Origin: Ruminococcaceae bacterium UBA3451
GTDB lineage: Bacteria > Bacillota > Clostridia > Oscillospirales > Acutalibacteraceae
Assembly (NCBI GenBank): GCA_002378845.1
Contig: DFRY01000067.1
Coordinates: forward strand, 75,721 to 84,644
Reading direction: 5' to 3'
Length of the DNA: 8,924 nucleotides
Within the stretch, counting starts at the first letter, position 1. Every line of letters starts with the position of its first letter. Below, one piece after another: positions 1 through 6,093 of the stretch. The position numbers and the translations under genes were made by a program. The notes under the pieces are model-generated. The model was not told where the DNA came from. It did no database searches and saw nothing but the letters and a program-made list of their open reading frames with translations.

Positions 1-1728
1 CGGAACAGACGGCAGCTTTTTCATATAGTCCTGATTCAACTCCAGTACGTCGCCGATGTCGCCAATATAAACATTGGAAACATCTTTGCCCATGGTATAG
101 GCAAGACCCGCGTGTTTGCGCAGCATTTTCTGCTCGCCGTGAACCGGGATAAAATACTTCGGCTTAATAATACCCTGCATCAGTTTCAGTTCTTCCTGGC
201 AGGCATGGCCGGAAACGTGTACTTCGTACATGGACTCGTACACGACCTCGCAGCCGCGTTTCATCAGTTCGTTAATTACATTGCCGACGGACTTTTCATT
301 GCCTGGAATCGGCCTTGCCGAAATAATAATGCAGTCCCCGGGGCCAACTTCCACCTTGCGGTGGTCGGCAAACGCCATGCGGGTCAGGGCGCTCATTGGT
401 TCGCCCTGGCTGCCTGTTGTAACAAGCACGACTTTATCTTTTGGATAGCGGTTGATTAAATCCAGGTCAATCAGTACGCCATCCGGAATATCGAGGTAAC
501 CCAGTTCCACACCGATGCTCATTACGTTGAGCATGCTGCGGCCGGAAAGCGCCACTTTGCGCCCGTATTTCACCGCGCAGTTGATAATCTGCTGCACACG
601 GCTGATATTTGAGGAGAAAGTAGCAATAATGATTCTGCTGTTTTCCGCGCGCTGGAACAGGCGCTCAAACGAATCGCTGATTTTGCTTTCCGTCATGGTG
701 TAACCGGGGCGTTCCGCATTGGTGGAATCCGCAAGAAGCGCCAGAACGCCTTCCTGCCCTAACTGACCGAAGCGGCCAAGGTCAATCATGCCCCCCTGTG
801 TTGGGGTGCAGTCAATTTTAAAGTCACCGGTATGAATAACGGTTCCGGCCGGGGAATGAATTGCAAAGCTGACCGCGTCCGGAATAGAGTGGTTTACATG
901 AATGAATTCTACATCCATGCAGCCCAGTTTTACATGGCTGCCGGGATTTACCACATTCATTTTTACTTTATTCAGTAAGCCGTGTTCTTTCAGTTTCCCC
1001 CCGACAAGCCCAAGGGTAAGCGAGGTTCCGTAAAGCGGCAAATTTACTTTCTTTAATAAATAAGGAATTGCGCCGATGTGATCTTCATGGCCATGGGTTA
1101 AAAACACGCCGCGGATTTTATCGGCATTGCGCTCGATAAACGTGAAATCCGGCAATACCAGATCAACGCCGAGCATATCGTCCGTTGGGAAAGCCATGCC
1201 GCAGTCAACGATAATCATATCGTCGCCGCACTCAAAGAGCGTTAAGTTCTTTCCGATCTCATTCAGGCCGCCAAGGAAATAAACCTTGATGGACGGTTTT
1301 GGCTGACCGCGTCTCCCCTGGCGCTGATTCGCCTTTTTCGACTGGGGGCGGTGTGCCGCCGGCTGATTTTGCGCGGCCACAGCAGCCTGCTTTTGCGGCT
1401 GTGCCTGACGCTGCGGTGCCGGTTGTAACTGCGGAGCCTGAGCCGCCTTCTTGCGCGGCTGTTTGGACTGTGCCGGGCGCTGTGTCTTCTTCTGGGAAGG
1501 GCGTTTTTGCTGAACCTGCTGTTCCATCTGAACCGGTTCGCCGCCAATCACCTGATCCGCGGGCTTTTGCGCCCTGCGGTGTGCCGCCTGTTCCGCCTTT
1601 TGCTTCTGCGGCCTTTTTGGGGGAACAATCTTTTGATAAAGGGTCGAACGCACCTCACTTACCGTTTCAATCTGCGGTTCCCCAGCATCTTTACGCTCCG
1701 CCGGCTTATTCTGATTTGTTTCTGTCAC
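1..1728 (-). CDS. rnj: Ribonuclease J (C-terminus cut off by window start)
   Basis: Metallo-beta-lactamase/beta-CASP ribonuclease with 5'-3' exo- and endonuclease activity, central to mRNA decay and rRNA maturation in Bacillota; cytoplasmic. The reading frame stays open for 576 codons to base 1. The start is GTG at 1726-1728, with GGAGG at 1736-1740 and 7 nt of spacing. Residues 1 to about 144 are a low-complexity basic extension rich in Gln, Lys, Arg, Ala and Pro; the conserved core starts near VYFLGGLNEIG. Visible catalytic motifs are HGHEDH (212-217), HTGDF (from 299), HVSGHA (504-509) and PVHGE (528-532), which bind the two metals. The last visible residues (NVYIGDIG region) enter the C-terminal part, so by comparison with about 555 residues in Bacillus RNase J1 plus the extension, roughly 110 residues are missing. 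The identification is secure; whether it is J1- or J2-like is not settled, but the intact metal ligands argue for an active enzyme. Confidence 0.96.
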   Translation of the reverse strand, partial: MTETNQNKPAERKDAGEPQIETVSEVRSTLYQKIVPPKRPQKQKAEQAAHRRAQKPADQVIGGEPVQMEQQVQQKRPSQKKTQRPAQSKQPRKKAAQAPQLQPAPQRQAQPQKQAAVAAQNQPAAHRPQSKKANQRQGRRGQPKPSIKVYFLGGLNEIGKNLTLFECGDDMIIVDCGMAFPTDDMLGVDLVLPDFTFIERNADKIRGVFLTHGHEDHIGAIPYLLKKVNLPLYGTSLTLGLVGGKLKEHGLLNKVKMNVVNPGSHVKLGCMDVEFIHVNHSIPDAVSFAIHSPAGTVIHTGDFKIDCTPTQGGMIDLGRFGQLGQEGVLALLADSTNAERPGYTMTESKISDSFERLFQRAENSRIIIATFSSNISRVQQIINCAVKYGRKVALSGRSMLNVMSIGVELGYLDIPDGVLIDLDLINRYPKDKVVLVTTGSQGEPMSALTRMAFADHRKVEVGPGDCIIISARPIPGNEKSVGNVINELMKRGCEVVYESMYEVHVSGHACQEELKLMQGIIKPKYFIPVHGEQKMLRKHAGLAYTMGKDVSNVYIGDIGDVLELNQDYMKKLPSVP

Positions 1729-1938
1729 GAAATAACCTCCATTGTTAATTCAGGGTGCAACCAAATAAAGTCCGCAGGCAAACGGTGCCGAACGGACATG
1801 GCATCCCTGTTATTTTGTTGTTCTTTTCCGCACTGCTTCGGGCAGCTGCAGAAAAAAGCGGTTCCGCATTTACATGCGGTTTATATATTTAATGTCTAAA
1901 TATAAAACGAAATTAAAAGAAATCCGGACACAAATATC
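1729..1938 (-). promoter_or_regulatory. Long structured 5' leader of rnj
   Basis: From the predicted start of transcription near 1938 to the GTG there are about 210 nt with no supported gene. On the minus strand I see a 6-bp hairpin CCGCAT-GTAA-ATGCGG (1868-1883) closed by a GNRA-type tetraloop. It is followed by AACCGC and six T. The GCGG strand could pair either with CCGC upstream or with CCGC just before the T run. Nearer the gene, GTCCG (1793-1797) pairs with CGGAC (1770-1774) around a nested GGCA-CCGTT-TGCC hairpin. The structure is seen in the sequence; a regulatory role, such as autocontrol by RNase J, is inference. Confidence 0.45.
1736..1740 (-). promoter_or_regulatory. Ribosome binding site fixing the GTG start of rnj
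   Basis: A full GGAGG on the minus strand lies 7 nt before GTG at 1728. There is no competing ATG in frame nearby, so it decides the non-ATG start. Confidence 0.85.
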
Positions 1939-1944
1939 GTTCTT

Positions 1945-1973
1945 ATTGTACCTTGATTCCCAAACACTGTCAA
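1945..1973 (-). promoter_or_regulatory. Sigma-A promoter of rnj
   Basis: On the minus strand TTGACA (1968-1973) is followed by a 17-nt spacer and TACAAT (1945-1950), five of six at -10 and six of six at -35. Transcription would start near 1938 and run toward rnj. Confidence 0.8.
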
Positions 1974-2043
1974 GTGATTGCACTGGCGGTGAGTAAATAT
2001 ATTATGACCTCAAATTCCCTGTGTTAAACACGCTTTGGAATTG

Positions 2044-2072
2044 TTTGCACAAAACCTTTATTATGTTATAAT
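2044..2072 (+). promoter_or_regulatory. Sigma-A promoter of rnhA
   Basis: TATAAT at 2067-2072 is a perfect -10. The best -35 is TTTGCA at 2044-2049 (four of six), with a 17-nt spacer. The start of transcription near 2079 gives a leader of about 25 nt. It is back to back with the rnj promoter; the -35 boxes are about 70 bp apart. Confidence 0.7.
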
Positions 2073-2103
2073 CAGTATAATAATGTAAATAAGGATGATA
2101 GTA

Positions 2104-2541
2104 ATGAAGCAGGTTGAAATTTTTACCGACGGCGCATGCCAGGGGAACCCCGGGCGCGGCGGATGGGGCGCGGTGCTTCGGTATAACGGCACGGAAAAAG
2201 AAATTAGCGGCGGAGCGCCGGAAACTACCAACAACCGCATGGAACTGAGCGGTGTGATTGAAGCGCTGAAGCTGCTGAAAGAACCCTGTGAAGTAATTTT
2301 ATGCAGCGATTCCAAATATGTTTGCGACGCCATTTCCAAAGGCTGGGCCAAAAGCTGGCAGCGGAACAACTGGCGCAAAGCGGATAAAAAGCCCGCGCTT
2401 AATTCGGATTTGTGGGAAACTCTTCTCGCCCTGCTGGACAAACATAAGGTTACGGTAAAATGGGTAAAGGGCCACGCGGGCCACCCGGAAAACGAGAGGT
2501 GCGACAGGCTTGCCGTCGCCGCGGCAGAAAAATACAAATAA
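2104..2541 (+). CDS. rnhA: Ribonuclease HI
   Basis: Cleaves the RNA strand of RNA-DNA hybrids, removing primers and R-loops; needs Mg2+. The 145-residue product follows E. coli RNase HI closely through most of its length: FTDGACQGNPGRGGWGA at the N-terminus, TTNNRMEL, the basic protrusion SWQRNNWRKADKKP (the handle that grips the hybrid), and WVKGHAGHPENERCD. The acidic catalytic residues are D9, E47, D69 and D134, with the conserved His at 124; all are present. I chose ATG 2104 rather than the in-frame ATG 2095: AAGGA at 2091-2095 is 8 nt before 2104, whereas it would overlap the upstream ATG. The gene is divergent from rnj and has its own promoter. No GC-rich hairpin follows the stop, only a T-rich stretch, so read-through into nifS 101 nt downstream is possible. 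Confidence 0.96.
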   Translation: MKQVEIFTDGACQGNPGRGGWGAVLRYNGTEKEISGGAPETTNNRMELSGVIEALKLLKEPCEVILCSDSKYVCDAISKGWAKSWQRNNWRKADKKPALNSDLWETLLALLDKHKVTVKWVKGHAGHPENERCDRLAVAAAEKYK

Positions 2542-2556
2542 TTTTTTATTTGCCTA

Positions 2557-2585
2557 TTGAAACCTATACTAAATTGGTGTATATT
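2557..2585 (+). promoter_or_regulatory. Sigma-A promoter of nifS-nifU
   Basis: TTGAAA (2557-2562), 17-nt spacer, TATATT (2580-2585); each box matches five of six. Transcription would start near 2592, giving a leader of about 50 nt. A short inverted repeat TATAC-N9-GTATA (2565-2583) covers the spacer and the -10 and is a weak candidate operator. Confidence 0.65.
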
Positions 2586-2642
2586 AATAGCCGTAGAAAT
2601 CCTACAAGAATTATAATATATTAATGGAGTAAGGGTGATATC

Positions 2643-3830
2643 ATGGCACGTTTTATTTATGCGGACAATGCCGCGACGACTCCTGTTTCTAAAACCGTTT
2701 TGGAAGCGATGGAGCCCTTTTATACACAATATTATGGCAATCCTTCCAGCCTGTATTCGGTTGGTCGGGAAGCGAAACGCCCGCTTGAGCTGGCACGCGA
2801 AACCATAGCTCAATGCCTCGGCGCCGCGCCGAACGAAATTTTCTTCACTTCCGGCGGAAGCGAAAGCGACAACTGGGCGCTGAAGGGAATTGCTCATGAG
2901 TTGGCGAAAAAAGGCAAAAAGCACATCATCACTTCCAAATTCGAGCACCACGCCATTCTGCATGCGTGCGAATCCCTGGAAAAAGAGGGCTTTGAAGTTA
3001 CTTACCTTGACGTTCACAACGACGGTCTGGTAAGACCGGAAGAACTGGAAGCCGCCATTCGCGAGGACACCGCGATTGTTTCCATTATGTACGCAAACAA
3101 TGAAATCGGCACCATTCAGCCGATTCCCGAAATTGGCGCGATCTGCAAGAAACACAAGGTCATTTTCCACACCGACGCCGTTCAGGCAGCCGGAAATGTC
3201 CGCATTGATGTAAACGAACAGAATATCGATCTGCTTTCGCTTTCCGCACATAAATTTCACGGTCCGAAGGGCGTTGGCGTTTTGTTCATCCGCAAGGGGA
3301 TTCGCTTGCCGAACCTGATTGACGGCGGCGCACAGGAACGCGGCCGCAGAGCCGGAACAGAAAACGTTGCCGGCATTGTGGGAATGAGCGTCGCTTTGAA
3401 AGAAGCCTGCGATACCATGGAAGAGCGCGGCGCACGCTTAACGAAGATGAGGGACAGGCTGATTGACAACGCGCTGAAGATTGAGCGTTCCCGCATTAAC
3501 GGTGACCGTGTAAAACGCCTGCCGGGCAACATTAACATGTGTTTTGAAGGCATTGAAGGCGAATCCCTGCTGCTGATGCTCGACCTGAAGGGTGTTTGCG
3601 CATCCTCCGGCTCCGCTTGCACCTCCGGTTCGCTTGACCCAAGCCATGTTCTTCTTTCCATCGGTCTGCCGCATGAAATTGCGCACGGTTCGCTGCGGCT
3701 TTCGTTCAGCGACCAGAACACGGAAGAAGACGTGGACTATATTCTGGAAATCCTGCCGCAAATCGTAGAGCGCCTGCGCTCCATGTCTCCGCTTTGGGAA
3801 GAAATTATTACCGGCCAGAAAAAGTTCTGA
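2643..3830 (+). CDS. nifS: Cysteine desulfurase (NifS/IscS type)
   Basis: PLP-dependent class V aminotransferase-fold enzyme that takes sulfur from L-cysteine, giving alanine and an enzyme persulfide used for Fe-S clusters and thiolation of tRNA; cytoplasmic. The 395 residues match the family's usual length and begin with the typical YADNAATTPV. Visible sites are the GGSESDN PLP phosphate loop (71-77), EHHA with the ring-stacking His (near 102-103), HTDAVQ with Asp178 that contacts the pyridine nitrogen, SAHK with the Schiff-base Lys204, and SSGSACTSG with the catalytic Cys326 in a long mobile loop, as in group I desulfurases. AAGGG at 2631-2635 is 7 nt before the ATG. nifU follows after 63 nt and they are probably co-transcribed. 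The Clostridia set often includes an Rrf2 regulator upstream and mnmA downstream; neither is here. It could equally be called iscS. Confidence 0.95.
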   Translation: MARFIYADNAATTPVSKTVLEAMEPFYTQYYGNPSSLYSVGREAKRPLELARETIAQCLGAAPNEIFFTSGGSESDNWALKGIAHELAKKGKKHIITSKFEHHAILHACESLEKEGFEVTYLDVHNDGLVRPEELEAAIREDTAIVSIMYANNEIGTIQPIPEIGAICKKHKVIFHTDAVQAAGNVRIDVNEQNIDLLSLSAHKFHGPKGVGVLFIRKGIRLPNLIDGGAQERGRRAGTENVAGIVGMSVALKEACDTMEERGARLTKMRDRLIDNALKIERSRINGDRVKRLPGNINMCFEGIEGESLLLMLDLKGVCASSGSACTSGSLDPSHVLLSIGLPHEIAHGSLRLSFSDQNTEEDVDYILEILPQIVERLRSMSPLWEEIITGQKKF

Positions 3831-3893
3831 TTTTATTCGGAACAAAACCGGGAATTCTGATAAATCAATGATTATATAAGAGAGGTAATTCAT

Positions 3894-4319
3894 ATGGCAT
3901 ACAGTGAAAAAGTGATGGACCATTTCGCAAATCCCCGCAATGTGGGCGAAATTGTTGACGCAAGCGGTGTCGGTGAAGTCGGCAACCCGAAATGCGGCGA
4001 TATTATGAGAATGTATATTAAGGTAGACGGCGACACCATTTCCGACGTAAAGTTCAAAACCTTTGGCTGCGGCGCGGCAATTGCGACCAGCTCCATGGCA
4101 ACCGAACTGATTAAAGGCAAGAAAATTGAAGACGCGCTGAAACTGACCAACAAAGCGGTTATGGAAGCACTGGACGGTCTTCCGGCAGTTAAAATTCACT
4201 GCTCCGTTCTTGCTGAACAGGCAATTAAGGCGGCTGTTTCCGATTATTACAAAAAGATGGGCGTCGATCCGCTGCCAATCGTTGGCGAAATTCCGGAATG
4301 TGAAGCCTGCGAAGTCTAA
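3894..4319 (+). CDS. nifU: Fe-S cluster assembly scaffold (NifU N-domain/IscU)
   Basis: Scaffold on which [2Fe-2S] or [4Fe-4S] clusters are built with sulfur from the neighbouring NifS, then passed to client proteins. The 141-residue protein is a single NifU_N/IscU domain: YSEKVMDHFANPRNVGE at the N-terminus, the three cluster-ligand cysteines Cys34 (in NPKCGD, with the conserved Asp36), Cys59 (in GCGAA) and Cys103 (in KIHCS). There is no Nfu domain. The C-terminus is about a dozen residues longer than E. coli IscU and carries an extra CxxC (Cys136, Cys139) in an acidic tail. AGAGG at 3881-3885 is 8 nt before ATG. The gene is followed at once by a strong terminator, closing the nifS-nifU unit. 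Absence of the LPPVK motif bound by HscA (here LPAVK) suggests, without proof, a different chaperone relation. Confidence 0.94.
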   Translation: MAYSEKVMDHFANPRNVGEIVDASGVGEVGNPKCGDIMRMYIKVDGDTISDVKFKTFGCGAAIATSSMATELIKGKKIEDALKLTNKAVMEALDGLPAVKIHCSVLAEQAIKAAVSDYYKKMGVDPLPIVGEIPECEACEV

Positions 4320-4332
4320 ACTCAGAAAGAGC

Positions 4333-4367
4333 AAAGCTCCCGAATCATTGATTCGGGAGCTTTTTTT
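4333..4367 (+). terminator. Rho-independent terminator after nifU
   Basis: Perfect 13-bp stem AAAGCTCCCGAAT (4333-4345) / ATTCGGGAGCTTT (4351-4363), loop CATTG, followed by a run of seven T (4361-4367). It lies 14 nt after the nifU stop. The stem could also act on the convergent minus-strand operon, but with only three T on that side. Confidence 0.93.
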
Positions 4368-4391
4368 AGTTTTGCGGTTGGCTATATAGGA

Positions 4392-4955
4392 TTACTCCGT
4401 AATTTTACGGAATGTATCTTCCACAAAACCGGAATTCTGCAGCTTATCCTGCAGGTTTGCTTTCCATTCGGCTTGACTGAGCAGCGAAGACGGCGTTTTT
4501 GAAATGCTGTTTCCCACTTTTTCCCTTGTCACCGTATACGTCCGGTCATTCAAACGGTATTGTAAGGACTGCATATTGTCAATCAGGGCAAATACGGCGT
4601 TGGAATTGTAAATCAGTGTTTGCTCCAGTTTTTGCTCATCGTTTTCCCCGCTGTTCCTTGTGGTCACATTGTAATTTACAGTCAATTCCAATTGGTTCGG
4701 GTTCTGCTCAAAGCCGTTCAAATATTCGTGCATAGGCAGAGCATGAAACAAATTCATATTATTCGATGCGTTCCCCATGTATTTATTTTTGAAGGGCAGA
4801 ATTGTGGCAATGTCCTGAGTAATCGGATTTTCTTGCGCTAAACGGTAGCTTTCTTCCGCCTGCTGCTGCCGCGGCAGCAGGATAAATTCCGTTACCGCAA
4901 GCAAAGCGACCGCAAACACCGCCAGACCAAGAATGATGTTATTCCGTTTCTTCAT
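4392..4955 (-). CDS. DUF4825-containing membrane-anchored protein
   Basis: Third gene of the PadR operon. The 187-residue product has a basic start (MKKR), one membrane segment at about 7-27, and then an extracytoplasmic region. This holds a stretch like DUF4825, recognised by LPFKNKYMGN (about 53-62) followed by a predicted beta-rich region to about 150. DUF4825 is found in membrane-anchored proteins of Clostridia, at times linked to anti-sigma or BlaR-like sensors; its molecular role is not known, so I assign none. The start ATG at 4955 is preferred over an in-frame ATG at 4970 because GAGGT (4964-4968) is 8 nt before the former and nothing precedes the latter. It overlaps the upstream gene by 17 nt, so translation is probably coupled. 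A lipobox is not seen; the helix probably stays as a signal anchor. Confidence 0.8.
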   Translation of the reverse strand: MKKRNNIILGLAVFAVALLAVTEFILLPRQQQAEESYRLAQENPITQDIATILPFKNKYMGNASNNMNLFHALPMHEYLNGFEQNPNQLELTVNYNVTTRNSGENDEQKLEQTLIYNSNAVFALIDNMQSLQYRLNDRTYTVTREKVGNSISKTPSSLLSQAEWKANLQDKLQNSGFVEDTFRKITE

Positions 4956-5625
4956 TGCTTTGTACCTCATACTTTAAAACCAGAGAAGGTATTTTATGGA
5001 CTGCCAGCGGAAGAATGACCGTAAAAAAAGGCACCGCATATAAAATTAACACCACCGCAAGCTGGTATGGGCCGTCAATACTGACCCTGCGTGAAAACCA
5101 AATATTGCTGCCGAAATACATGGCGGTTGTTGCCGCCGTGTACATCAGTGTGAAAGCGGCCCAGAAAATCCAGACCAAATTCCGGATTCTGCGCACACGG
5201 GGCAGACTGATATAGGTCCTTTTCTCAAAATGGACTCCGAATGCTTTGCTGTTGAAGCGAAGGTACAGAATACCCGCCAATGCCGCGGCAAGAAATAATA
5301 GCGTACTTAACGGGGTTCCTATATGGAACAAAAGCATAGGTACCGAAACAATACACGCACTGAGAAGATAAATCAAAACCCACTGCAGCCATTCACGCCA
5401 AAGCTGATTGATAAAGATTTCCTTGTTTCCGTCAATCAGCCCGTCGGCAGAAGTAATGCTTTGTTTAGCTTTTGAAATTGCCTCGGCTTCGTCGGCTCCT
5501 GCCGCCATCAGGTCTGTTTTCCGTGCTTCCAGATTTCCGAGTATCTCTTCCTTCAAATCTTTTATCTGTTTTGTATCCCGATAATGTGCAAACAGGGCGT
5601 TCACATATCTTTGCAGCTCACTCAT
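4939..5625 (-). CDS. HAAS/DUF1700-like membrane protein of PadR operon
   Basis: The 228-residue protein starts with a soluble helical domain (about 1-70) of the HAAS/DUF1700 or permease-prefix type: a Tyr and short helices (YVNALFAHY), then KDLKEEILGNLEARKTDLMAAG, and an Ala/Glu-rich helix. Four membrane helices follow, at about 80-102, 105-123, 148-171 and 187-209. HAAS-domain proteins are typically encoded next to PadR-family regulators and are thought to connect them to membrane events; the exact function is unknown. AAGGGGGAGA at 5631-5640 precedes ATG 5625. The gene overlaps the end of the padR-like gene by 8 nt and the DUF4825 gene by 17 nt, so all three form one tight operon. No transporter or enzyme motif is visible. 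Confidence 0.82.
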   Translation of the reverse strand: MSELQRYVNALFAHYRDTKQIKDLKEEILGNLEARKTDLMAAGADEAEAISKAKQSITSADGLIDGNKEIFINQLWREWLQWVLIYLLSACIVSVPMLLFHIGTPLSTLLFLAAALAGILYLRFNSKAFGVHFEKRTYISLPRVRRIRNLVWIFWAAFTLMYTAATTAMYFGSNIWFSRRVSIDGPYQLAVVLILYAVPFFTVILPLAVHKIPSLVLKYEVQSNEETE

Positions 5626-5965
5626 TGTGCTCTCCCCCTTCGATTAGCTGATTGATTAAATTCCGCGCGACTTTCCACTGCGCAACCGACTGGAAGTACG
5701 TCTTCCTGCCGTGATCTGTAATATGATAATATTTTCGCCTGCCGCCCTGGCTTTCGTCCCCCCAGTAGGAAACGATCAAGCCCTGGGACTCCAACCGTTT
5801 TAAGCTGGTGTAAAGTGAAGGTTCTTTCAGTTCATACGCGCCCCCGCTGTTCACACCGATGGACTTTACAATTTCATAACCGTAGTTGTCCCCTTCGTGA
5901 AGCACACGCAGAATCATTGTGTCAATGTGACCGCGAATCAGGTCACTGCTGATGTTTTCCCCCAT
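5618..5965 (-). CDS. PadR-family transcriptional repressor
   Basis: Winged-helix regulator of 115 residues, the compact PadR type (subfamily with a short C-terminal dimerising helix). Visible features are the N-terminal helix SDLIRGHIDTMILRVLHEG, the conserved GYEIVKSI, recognition helix region EPSLYTSLKRLESQGLI (about 48-64), wing GGRRKYYHITDHGR (about 74-87) and a C-terminal helix. I chose ATG 5965 over GTG 5974: GAGAGG (5974-5979) is 8 nt before the ATG and would overlap the GTG. It is first in a three-gene operon with membrane proteins. A PadR-like inverted repeat lies between the -35 and -10 of its own promoter, so autorepression relieved by an inducer, perhaps a cell-envelope stress or drug, is likely. 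The inducer is not known. Confidence 0.92.
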   Translation of the reverse strand: MGENISSDLIRGHIDTMILRVLHEGDNYGYEIVKSIGVNSGGAYELKEPSLYTSLKRLESQGLIVSYWGDESQGGRRKYYHITDHGRKTYFQSVAQWKVARNLINQLIEGGEHNE

Positions 5966-5985
5966 TGTCTTCACCTCTCAGGAAG

Positions 5986-6014
5986 ATAATATCACATATT
6001 ACTATGTGTGTCAA
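5986..6014 (-). promoter_or_regulatory. Sigma-A promoter of the PadR operon
   Basis: Minus strand: TTGACA (6009-6014), 17-nt spacer, TATTAT (5986-5991). The -35 is perfect and the -10 matches five of six. The spacer is almost filled by the inverted repeat annotated separately. Confidence 0.82.
5993..6008. promoter_or_regulatory. Candidate PadR operator
   Basis: Perfect inverted repeat CACATA-TTAC-TATGTG. It contains ACAT and ATGT half-sites like those of known PadR/LmrR operators (ATGT/ACAT arranged in dyads). It occupies the spacer of the padR promoter, so a bound repressor would block RNA polymerase. A further ATGT lies just upstream at 6014-6017. Confidence 0.6.
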
Positions 6015-6044
6015 TGTAATACGCGATAAATACTAATAACAGGA

Positions 6045-6076
6045 AACCCCCGCCCGGAATATCCCGGACGGGGGTT
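6045..6076 (-). terminator. Terminator hairpin after the radical SAM gene
   Basis: Stem AACCCCCG-c-CCGG (6045-6057) against CCGG-a-CGGGGGTT (6064-6076), one C-A mismatch, loop of six. On the minus strand it is 18 nt beyond the radical SAM stop and is followed by only three T, so it is a GC-rich terminator with a weak U-tract. It separates the radical SAM gene from the padR promoter. Confidence 0.7.
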
Positions 6077-6093
6077 GTGAGGATCCGACTCTT

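Noticed and set aside
1263..1899. Several long open frames on the plus and other minus frames across the start of rnj (such as 1299-1748 plus and 1263-1547 minus)
   Set aside because: They lie over the low-complexity Gln/Lys/Pro/Ala region of RNase J. They have biased composition, no ribosome binding site and no recognisable domain.
2542..2560. Terminator after rnhA
   Set aside because: Only a T-rich stretch is present with a weak AAATA/TATTT pairing and no GC-rich stem.
2061..3260. A 399-codon minus-strand frame antisense to rnhA and nifS
   Set aside because: It covers two certain genes on the other strand, has no family resemblance and is a result of codon bias in them.
3438..4334. A 298-codon minus-strand frame antisense to nifS and nifU
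   Set aside because: It is a shadow of two well-supported genes and includes the terminator stem at its start.
5974..5974. GTG start for the PadR gene, three codons upstream
   Set aside because: It overlaps the GAGAGG ribosome binding site; ATG 5965 has correct spacing.
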